A stretch of DNA of 64,000 nucleotides, from contig NC_080546.1 in assembly GCF_028640845.1 (NCBI RefSeq), positions 71,249,863 to 71,313,862 on the forward strand, written 5' to 3'. The position numbers were made by a program, and so were the translations under genes. This document shows positions 55,716-64,000 of the stretch, piece by piece (the stretch's first letter is position 1; every line of letters starts with the position of its first letter). This stretch comes from Ahaetulla prasina (Eukaryota; Chordata; Lepidosauria; Squamata; Colubridae). The notes below the pieces were generated by a model that saw only the letters and a program-made list of their open reading frames with translations, was not told where the DNA came from and made no database searches.

Positions 55716-56215
55716 CATTTCTGTGTGCATAATGATGACATAGACATAATTTTTCATTTATATTAGGTACTTGCTGTACTCTTGGAGATCCTTCATTTAT
55801 CACTGCATGAGTTCTCTTGAAGAAAAACAATAAGTGAAAACAGCCTGATTGCAGCGGGAGGCATAATTCCTTTCTCACTTCCCCTCCACATTGTGCCTGC
55901 TGTTTCTGAATCACTAGAAAGGCCAAAATGCAGTGACAGTTACAAATGCAAGTTTGCAGAGTTTGCTAACTGTTTTTTTTTTAATGTCTGGAGACCAGTA
56001 AAAATTCCTGATAGAGGTAAGAATGTTCCAGTTTCCCCCTCAGCTACTTCCATCCTTCCTTCTTTGCCTTCAATAAATACTCTAATTTGAAGTAATCTTA
56101 GAAAATGTACCTTTTTAAATTTGATTTCAAAGCTCTTATTTGCAAACTATTTATATATTTTATATATTGAAGATATTGAATTCACCAGGTTTGTTTGCTT
56201 AACAAGTTTGAGCAC
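55716..56215. other. unassigned AT-rich DNA
   Basis: No gene or element recognised between Gypsy copy B and the L1 fragment. Confidence 0.45.
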
Positions 56216-57185
56216 ATTTAAATATTAAAGACAAATTGATTAAAAAAAATTACAATTATTTATTAAGATACAAATTGGAAGAAGAGTTAGTCAAAGAAAA
56301 CATGGTAATTTGGGCAAAAAAATTCGGTTATAATATTGAATTAGATAAGTGGGAGAAATTATGGAACACAAATTATAAACTAACAATGTCTGTACCTTAT
56401 AAAGAAAACATGTATAAAATGTTTTATAGGTGGCACCTGCCACCAGCTACATTGGCAAAGATGTTCCCCAATACTTCACCACTATGTTGGAAATGTAAAC
56501 AACAAAAGGGAACGTATTATCATATGTGGTGGTCCTGTCATAAATTGAAACAATATTTGGCAAAAAATTAAATTACAGATAGAAGAAATTATAAATCAAT
56601 ATACAGAAATGAGGCCAGAAACATTTTTATTGGGAATAATTCCTGGGTCATATGAAAAAGAAATACGGTATTTAATGATTCACATAGTTACAGCAGCACG
56701 AATAGTCTATGCACAGAACTGGAAAAATAACAATATACTATCTGAAGACAAGGTAATTAGAAAAATCATGGAATGTGCAGAAATGGATAAGCTTATGAAG
56801 GAGATACAAGAAAAAGAGGAAACAGAATATTATTTAATACGGGAGAGATGGTATAAATGGTTGGAGGAAAAGGGGGAAAAAAGTGCAAGGAAAGATTAAA
56901 TAACTGATAAACTAGGAGTAGAAATAGAGGAACAAATAGGAAGAAACAGAAATTGTGGAAAGAAAATTGGGTACACGTGTATATCTAAGTATATATGTAA
57001 CAAAATAATTAGAATAATATATTATAGTGATATATATATGATATTAGAAATATATGTATAAAAGATATATTAGGATAAGAGAAAGAAAATGTATAAGTAT
57101 TGATCACTGACGCGAAACTGTTGGAAAGAAGAAAGTGTCAATATTTCGTTTTTGTTTTTGTCTTTTTTTTTAAAAAAAATCGGTT
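56216..57185 (+). mobile_element. L1 LINE 3' end
   Basis: ORF2 C-terminal codons followed by about 280 bp of A-rich 3' UTR, ending near ggtttaataaaaattattta. 5'-truncated. The A-rich sense strand is typical of vertebrate L1. Confidence 0.85.
56236..56899 (+). pseudogene. L1 ORF2 C-terminus (one frameshift)
   Basis: The first part reads ENMVIWAKKFGYNIELDKWE, MFYRWHLPPATLAKMFPNTS and LCWKCKQQKGTYYHMWWSCH, the Cys-Cys-His-Cys zinc knuckle of L1 ORF2. After a frame change at about 56570, the second part reads TFLLGIIPGSYEKEIRYLMI, IVTAARIVYAQNWKN and WYKWLEEKGEKS up to the stop at 56899. Endonuclease and RT are not present. Confidence 0.9.
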
Positions 57186-57189
57186 TAAT

Positions 57190-57312
57190 AAAAATTATTT
57201 AATGGAATGGAGATATTACAGTATCCTTCCCCTGTCAAGCCCACCAAGCAATGCCATGTCCACCAAGCCACACCCACAGAATCAGTAGTAAATTTTTTTG
57301 AAAGCCACCACT
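57190..57312. mobile_element. MITE fragment (family of 23902-24135)
   Basis: ggaatggagatattacagta, tccttcccctgtcaagccca and accaagccacacccac match the body of the MITE relative near 24000. The left end is missing; the right part ends near gccaccacta. Confidence 0.65.
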
Positions 57313-59479
57313 ATACTAGCTATAGCACATCCTACAGTTATTTCAATCATGGTCACACAGTAGGTAGTAACAATCAGTTTATCTAATCATAATAAACATG
57401 GAGCTTAACTTTATTTGAAATCTTAAAAGAGACAGACTCAAAATGAAGATGATTTCATTATAATCTTAAACAAAATTCCTTGAGGGATTTTTTTTTAAAA
57501 GCCTATCATGTCAAGGCCAGTCACTGATTTTTATGAGCAGAAGTTCATATTTTCTTAGTAGAGGTCTACAGAAATATGTTTTCTAAGCATAGGTAGGCAT
57601 AGCAAAATAAGAACCTAAATTTGTTGATATGTCCATTCACTTACTATCCTTGAAGTGCTGCAGCACAACACCCAACTCAAATTTCTGGATTTAGTTTCTA
57701 TCTCCATTTTCAAGCAAAATAAAGACTGAATTCCTCTCCCTTATTTAAAACAGAGCATCCATGTCAAGGATTAATGGGAAGAGCAATGAGGAAGATGCAG
57801 AAAACTTAGGGAAAGCAGCATTGTTTTATTACTGCAATAAAAAGAACAAACCTAGGCATTTGTGAATAATGCTGACACACAAGTTGCAGGAAGGCCTTAT
57901 TTCATGGAAGGGCAGCTTTGCTTATTGATGTTATGTTTGGATTTACTAATCTATATTCAGGTGGTTCTGTCTTACGTTTTATTACAACAGTAATCGGTAA
58001 ACAAATAACATTCTTCACTTTCATGTCCTGAGTCCCTGTCTACTCAGGGACTAAATCTGTATATTACGATAAAAATTCAAATCAGAATGCATTTTAGCTG
58101 ATTAACACAAATCCACCAATCTTCAAACATTGCCTGCATTTTGCATCACTGGACCAACATCCTGTTCTTAATCTGTAATTAACAACATTTGCTTTTTATA
58201 GTGAAGAGAAAAAGTATTTTTTTAAATCCTAACCACACATAGGATGATGGAAGCAGTACAGCCTTCTTTTAGAGTAACACGAGAGAGAATGGAGGAGTGG
58301 TAAAATTTGCTATAGTCTTCTGATTACAAAGGCAGGAAGGAATATCAGTAACTAGGTAGCAGGACAAACTAGAAATTTTCATTAGTGGGAAACCATCTAC
58401 CCAGTAACCCCATATGGAATGCTGAAAAACTGCCCTATAAAGTACAGGAATATCTGTCAAAATATCAGCAGTAAAAATATTATTTTATGACTTTGGTGAT
58501 GAAATATTAGTGAATCCTTCATAGCAAGAGCATCTTTATTTAAGATCTATTTATATCTGCACTTTTATCTCTGAGACAAATTTAATATTATATCTGAGAT
58601 TTTCTATTGCATTTGTTTGCATGTTTGTGTCACATAAAAAACATTTATACCGATGATTGTAAGCTTAAACAAGAAGTTACATGAAATAATGTAACTTTAT
58701 AACCAAATCTATTGAAATTATTACTTATTCATTAAGCATGAATTTTCATGATCAAGTTGTCCTGTGACTTTCAGTATTACCCCACTTTTGTGATTATGAT
58801 TCTGGCAATAAAAACACAAGATAATTCATAAATCTGTCATCAACCACAGAGGATACAATTCAATTCAAGGAGAGTATGATTAGCTGTTTACAGTAGTAAG
58901 CAATTTACCAAATGTTCAGCTTTATAATTTACTTGTAAACATGTCTTTTTAAGAGACTTCTTAGAGATACAGCATCTCATTTTGTTATGGTCCTGAGTGG
59001 TAGTAATAGCAGGTGGTTGATGCTTAATAACTAGTTATCACAAGCTAACAAATGGGCACTGTTTGAAAATAATGACTATGTATGAAATGGAAAGCTATTC
59101 TGTAGATTAATGACTTGGAAAAGTTCTGTCAGGATCTTAGTAAATGAATCTAGATTAACTTTGAAAGCAATAATTTTAGGACATATTGCTTAAGTCTGTC
59201 TGTACACATCAGGGAAACTTATAGTATCCTTCCTGGCTGACACAAATATGTAATATGATATATCAATTGATTTCAAACAAAAAAGGAACAAGGCTTCATT
59301 TCCTTGAATAATGTGACTTCCTTGTGTCCATTCAATTCCTGTGTTTTAAATTTTAAACACTTTAAATAATGGCACATTGTGAAGATCCTATTCTTAGTAA
59401 TGCTGAAAATATTTTGTATATTCTGTCCATGTATTACATTTGATTGCATTCCTATTTAACAGCCACATGGAACCACAAG
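57313..59479. other. AT-rich DNA without recognised features
   Basis: About 2.2 kb. Short frames only, and no splice-bounded candidate that I would defend. Confidence 0.45.
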
Positions 59480-60480
59480 GTGAGGTCATCCAGTGACATG
59501 GGATGAGTCCATATTCTAATGATACCCAGCTTTACATCTTTGTCCTGTGCTGACCAAGTGATGCTGTGAAAGTTCTGTCTGAGTATCTGAAGGCTGTGTT
59601 TGAGTGGATGAGGAAGAACAGTTCTACCCTGCCAAGTCAAGAGTAACTGTATGTCGTAGGGTCCTCTGAATCTAGAATTTTTCCATGGTTGGTTCTGGAT
59701 AGGGTTGCACTGCCACAAACAAAATTGGTGCACAATTTGTGATTTCTCCTGAACTTACAGCTCCTCTTAGAAGAGCAGATGGCAGCTATAGAAAACTAAT
59801 ATACAAGTTTTTGTGTGTGCCAACTATGCCTCTTCCTAGATAGGCAGGCACCGCTTGTGGTCAGATATGCCTCAGTTACTCCAAAGTTTATTATTGCAAA
59901 GCACTCTACATGGGCTACCCTGAAGACCATCTAGATACTCCAGAATTCAGCATCATGAACTGTTAAGGGTGTATTTTAGTATGTGCATATTGCACCACAC
60001 TTTTGTGAGCTGCACTGGCCCAGGGTGCTTCGAGGTGGAATATAGGTACTTGTCTCGTATAAACTTTTCCCTTTATTCAAGGAACACTTATGTCCAGTTG
60101 TTTTTAGCTACATGTAAGACATGAAGGATACTTTCTAGATATCTCATTGAAAAAATATCATCTTATGGGACCCCAGAAGCGTGCCTTTTCCATAGGAGTG
60201 CCTGCCTCTGGAATGCTGTACCTCCAAGATTACTTTGGTCCATATGCTGCTGGCCTTTTGTAAACTACCAAAGACTTGGACATGCTCCAAGGCCTGGAGA
60301 CCAGACATCTAGATGGGTTGTGAATAAATCTTTGTCAATTGTTTTGTCTGAGTTTATTCTTACTGACTATTGTAGGATTTTACCATTTGCTAATCATTTT
60401 TTTATTTTATTTTATTAACATGTTGTTAGCTACCCAGAAGTGCAATTATAAGATGGGTGGCCATATAATTCAATTTAAGA
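59480..60480 (+). mobile_element. old CR1 LINE 3' part
   Basis: In sense orientation, the RT box region reads tctaatgatacccagctttacatc (a decayed Ala-Asp-Asp-Thr-Gln-Leu-Tyr) at about 59514. Later CR1 C-terminal phrases follow (gggaccccagaagcgtgcct, ctggaatgctgtacctccaag) and a 3' end like ttagctacccagaagtgcaa, gatgggtggccatataa. There are many stops. Confidence 0.75.
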
Positions 60481-61699
60481 AATACATTCTAGGAACATTA
60501 TAATTATGGAAAATATTTTTACAATATGGTTATAAAACAGATCGTCAGTCTTTCCTAATGCCAGCAGACAATAGCTGAAACCTGAAGAATGATGGAAAGA
60601 CACAGCCACAAAAATCCCAGATACTGAACTGTCTGGGAGCTATCTATATTGTCTGTGTGAAAGGGGCTACCCACCTCTTCTTCAACATATCATGTTTTGG
60701 GAACATGAAATATTTCTTGAGATTAGTATCAGTCTCAAGGTTGGAAAAACAGCATATAACAGACACATTATACTACTTTGAAATATCATGCCAACCAAGG
60801 GTTTTTATTACACTGTCTCTCTTCTACATTTACAGAGTTTTATAAAAGTTCCAGAAACTAAATTCATAAATATTATGCTTTGGGAACATTCTTGAAAAAC
60901 ATTGGAAGTCTATAATACTATTTTCAATAAATTTCTCATTCTATAACATATGAATCTTTGAATTTTCTGATTTCTGCAAAGGCAATCAGATACCTATAGC
61001 AAGTGGCCCATTTGAAAAGGTGTGGTGAAGTGGAACTGGAACAGACACATTCAATACTAAGGTGAAGTTCCTGTACAAATTCCAGTTCTCACAAAACTAA
61101 TAAATATTTGGAGGCATGAGTGGTCCAAGATATCGTCTTTTATTTTAGAATAGTTGACCAGTTCTATTAAAATCCAATAAAGGAACACCACAGTAGAGGT
61201 GGGGTCTGTACTGATAGAGTGTTTCAGGAGGTTTAAATAAAATCTGATATCTTGATTGCGTTCCTTGAACAATGCAAACTAAGTATAATAACCTGTACAG
61301 AAGCTATTATGATCTGTGATTTCTCTCCTTTGGTGGATATGTAAGAAGTGACTGGAATCAGATATGTAATTCAGAGAATTCTCAAAATAAATATACAATT
61401 GGTATATCCCAGATGGGAGTGGTTGCATGACAGGACGTGAGTGATAGGGAGGCATGGTGTGAGAGCCTTGGGGCGCCTTCAAAAGGCATCCTGAATGTGT
61501 CCACTGGTGGAATATTACTGACAACATGCTGTGTTGGCCTGAGACATCCCTTGAACTGACAAAAGTTGTACATTTCCAGTCCAAATAATTCAAAGCTTAA
61601 CAAATGCACATCTTCAAATCCATGCATACTATTTATAATGCTAGAATGTTATCCGGAAATATACCACATCTTACAAACCTAATTTGCCTCTTACATAAA
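60481..61699. other. unassigned DNA
   Basis: Contains minus-strand frames of 104 and 81 codons (61593-61279 and 61627-61382) that overlap in different frames. Neither has a recognisable domain or clear splice context. Confidence 0.4.
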
Positions 61700-61927
61700 G
61701 TGACCAGATTTCAGCGATGGCAAAGCGGGACACCATTGATCGGCTCTTCCAGGCAGGCTCAGCTCTCCTCTCAGCTCTTCTCTTCCTCTCGGGTGAAGTC
61801 AAGCAGCGCTCCTCTCCGCCTCCTCATCTTTTCAGAATGGGAGTGAAACAAAAAAAATCGACTTTTTTGCACTAGACAAATTATTAAAAAGTGGGACTGT
61901 CCAGCCAAAAGCGGGACGTCTGGTCAC
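61700..61927. mobile_element. 228-bp terminal-inverted-repeat MITE
   Basis: The left end is gtgaccagatttcagcgatg, with gcaaagcgggacac inside. The right end, in reverse complement, is gtgaccagacgtcccgcttt. The ends therefore match outermost and diverge inward. A target duplication is not clear, so the superfamily is open. Confidence 0.7.
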
Positions 61928-62142
61928 TATACTCTTACAATATGGTAACTGGAAGACCTGAGTGTATTAAGACTTGCAGGTTCATTGTTCCAAGCAAACT
62001 ACAGGACTCCAGAAGCGTAGATGCATGGTTTTTGTTCTAATCTTGAAAACAATCTTTACTTCCTTTAAATCTCAAGAGAACCTCACTCCACTGTTTGTTT
62101 TACAGTTTGAATTACAGTTATTTGCAATTCAAGTAACAGAAT

Positions 62143-62331
62143 TGTTAAGTTCTGGAAGTAACGAGGCTGGAGACCAGGGTAGTGACAACAGCTCTTTAAT
62201 ATAGGGTGAACCCAGCAACAGGCTGGGGGAAAAACCTCTCCTTTTATACAGTTCTACTGGCGGCTTCGTCCAATCAGCAACGTGCTGATTTCCCGCCCAA
62301 ATATTTAAAGGTACATACAGAATACATAACA
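62143..62331 (-). repeat. 3' LTR of Gypsy copy C
   Basis: 189 bp between TG and CA on the plus strand (tgttaagttctgg to acataaca). It differs from the copy B LTR at about ten positions. The purine tract (gggaggaggag, minus strand) adjoins it at 62332-62342. Confidence 0.93.
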
Positions 62332-62342
62332 CTCCTCCTCCC

Positions 62343-63620
62343 AGAAAACACTTTGCCTCTATTTGCATTTTATTTACATGTTATTTTTCGTAGTCATAAA
62401 ATAACCTGGGCGTCTCTAGTTCTTTCAGACCTCGCGGTTCAGTTCTGGGTGGTGTTTTGAGCTGTTCGGAGGGTCTGTTTTCTCCTCCCAGCTCTTTCTC
62501 TAGGCCATCGGGCCCTGGATTATTGCAGATTCTTTTTCTTGGCCATCCGGCCTGGATTACTTTTTTGTAATTTTCCTGTCGTTTCCCTCGGGAACCTGAT
62601 GGCGTCGCTGGACCTGGGACCTCAGCTAAGTCTTGCGCCTCCCGGTCATGGTCAGCTGTGGGTTCAAATAAGGAGGGTCATAATTTGTTTCCTGTGGCTT
62701 AGTTTGTTCAGTTATTCGTCTCCTTATCTGATCTATGTGGCACCTCCATACTCGGTTGTCTTGTAATTCGACCAAGTATGACTTTGGGCGGTTGCTTTTA
62801 TTATTTGCCCTGAGCCAACTTGGGCCGTCCCGTAGTTGCGGGCCCACACTCGATCGCCTATGCCCAATTCCCTTGTTTTTCTATTTCCCCTTGTAACCCT
62901 CTGGTGTGTAATGGGGACTCAAGCAGTCAAGTGGGCACCGGAGTTTCCGTCCCATCAATAGTTCGGCTGGGCTTCTGCCTGTAGCAGTGCTTGGGGTTCT
63001 GTGCTGAACGGCCAGAAAGAAGTCTATCTTTGTTTGCCAGTCACCTGGCTTGAGCCTGGACAATGCCTCCTTAGCGCTCGGACGGGAACGCTCTGCAACC
63101 ATTCGGCGCAGGGTGGAAAGGCGCAGAGAGGGCATGTCGGATGCCCTCCTCTGCCAAGTATTCTTCAAACTGGGCTGCCGTGAATTGCGGCCCGTTGTCG
63201 GACACCAGAGTGTCAGGCAACCCGTGGGTTGCGAATAAGTGGCGCGAGGGCTGCGATTACTGCCTCGGCCGTAGTGGATTTCATAGTATGATCTCCAACC
63301 ATTTAGAGAATGCGTCGACAACCACTAGGAAAGTTTGGCCATGGAAAGGGCCAGCAAAATCAATGTGGATTCTTGACCAGGGCCCTTGGGGTTTTCCCAT
63401 TCCTGACTGGGGCCGTTGGGGTGAGGTCTGGACTCTTGGCAAGCCTGGCATTTCCCCACCCTCTCAGCAATCTCTGAGTCCATGAGTGGCCACCACACAT
63501 AGCTTCTAGCTAGCCCCTTCATCCTTACGATCCTGGGTGACCCTCGTGGAGGAGGTCCAATACCTTTCCCTTAATTTATCGGGATTACCACGATCACCCC
63601 ATAACAGGCACCCCTTGAGC
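62343..63620 (-). pseudogene. pol: integrase and tail of pol, Gypsy copy C (frameshifted)
   Basis: The HHCC part reads MKGLARSYVWWPLMDSEIAE and RVGKCQACQESRPHPNGPS, so its zinc cysteines are intact, unlike copy B. The catalytic core carries a frame change, and the Asn-Gly-(x)-Glu-Arg stretch near 63090 lacks two bases. Then come KEALSRLKPGDWQTKIDFFL, AVQHRTPSTATGRSPAELLM and GRKLRCPLDCLSPHYTPEGY. The tail contains VELQDNRVWRCHIDQIRRRI. All are Ty3 integrase features. Confidence 0.9.
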
Positions 63621-63639
63621 CGAGAGCTCATCCGTTTTT

Positions 63640-64000
63640 AACAAATTCCTTAAAGCGTTAGCCGGGCAGCGGCCACCCTCTTTGTACCCAACCGAGTACA
63701 GTCCTTAACATAATGTCGGTATGATGCCGAGCCACTTCCTTAGATGTGACTGGGCCAGAGTCCAAAGAGTCAATAAGCAGGATGGGCGTCCCGGTGGGGT
63801 CTTGATGGCCCCTGGTAGTGGGCATCTGCTTAACGCGTCTGCATGCCCCACTTCTTTTCCTGGTCGATGCTGCAGCTTATGCGAATAAGCGGCTAGAAAA
63901 TAGTCCATCTGGTCAAGCGTGGCGAAAGTGCCACAGGCGTTGGGCGGTCGCCAGCCAGTATCCCTAGTAGCGGTCTGTGGTCAGTCACGATTTCAAAATC
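63640..64000 (-). pseudogene. pol: RNase H end of pol, Gypsy copy C
   Basis: The minus frame reads MDYFLAAYSHKLQHRPGKEV and GHADALSRCPLPGAIKTP, the C-terminal RNase H of Ty3 elements. At the window edge, TDHRPLL-like residues are encoded. Copy B has the same residues with a slipped frame. Confidence 0.88.

Larger units (their letters stand above)
62143..64000 (-). mobile_element. Gypsy copy C, 3' half, cut by window edge
   Basis: The minus strand reads RNase H, integrase, C-terminal tail, purine tract and 3' LTR. It is the same family as copies A and B. The 5' half lies beyond base 64000. Confidence 0.94.

Noticed and set aside
61279..61627. Overlapping 104- and 81-codon minus frames as a possible host gene
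   Set aside because: No recognisable domain, no good splice-site pair and two overlapping frames of similar quality. There is not enough support for a gene call.
1..64000. CRISPR arrays, phage or bacterial operons
   Set aside because: No regularly spaced direct repeats, Shine-Dalgarno-led gene trains or prokaryotic genes were seen. All content is vertebrate in type.

Overview
This window looks like intergenic or intronic DNA of a squamate reptile, most likely a snake. It carries BovB (RTE) LINEs, squamate-type CR1 and L2-like LINEs whose 3' ends read 'accgccctgagtcc', L1, tRNA-derived SINEs, hAT MITEs with 8-bp target duplications, a Penelope-like remnant and three copies of one Gypsy (Ty3) family. 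No complete host gene, tRNA, rRNA, CRISPR array or prokaryotic gene is visible. Nearly every long reading frame is a transposon fragment or a shadow of one. Three short segments have splice-site architecture and could be host exons, but I cannot assign them to a gene.

Layout. 1-2064: 5' half of Gypsy copy A (minus strand), cut by the window edge. 2.1-6.1 kb: remnants of a non-BovB RTE, CR1, a BovB 3' end and an L1-like LINE. 6.1-9.3 kb: AT-rich single-copy DNA with a candidate exon. 9.3-10.86 kb: a terminal-inverted-repeat element holding a 122-bp-arm inverted repeat and a short TTAGGG tract. 10.9-18.6 kb: SINE, CR1 and microsatellite clusters and hAT MITEs. 18.66-22.06 kb: a near full-length L2/CR1-group LINE (minus) with an odd Asn-Gln-Pro repeat at its start. 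22.7-24.7 kb: Penelope-like remnant, SINE and MITEs. 26.27-27.29 kb: a young L2-like LINE 3' half with an open 244-codon frame. 33.5-38.0 kb: a CR1 inserted inside a BovB. 38.5-39.5 kb: a solo LTR inside a hAT element. 41.4-42.7 kb: a solo LTR inside a CR1. 47.2-48.3 kb: two hAT MITEs inside a CR1. 51.2-55.7 kb: complete Gypsy copy B (plus) with identical 190-bp LTRs. 56.2-57.2 kb: L1 3' end. 59.5-60.5 kb: old CR1. 62.1-64.0 kb: 3' half of Gypsy copy C (minus).

How the parts relate. The only working logic visible is that of mobile elements: autonomous LINEs and LTR elements, the short elements that depend on them (SINEs sharing LINE-like tails, a BovB deletion derivative, MITEs), and a readable order of insertion from the nesting. 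The Gypsy family shows a serine-tRNA-like primer site, gag with a CCHC knuckle, protease, reverse transcriptase, RNase H and integrase without an obvious chromodomain, which resembles the Mag lineage. I found no convincing undescribed biological system. The strongest leads are the contradiction between identical LTRs and a heavily frameshifted interior in copy B, the candidate exons, the LINE N-terminal repeat and an unrecognised GC-rich segment near 28.0-28.6 kb.
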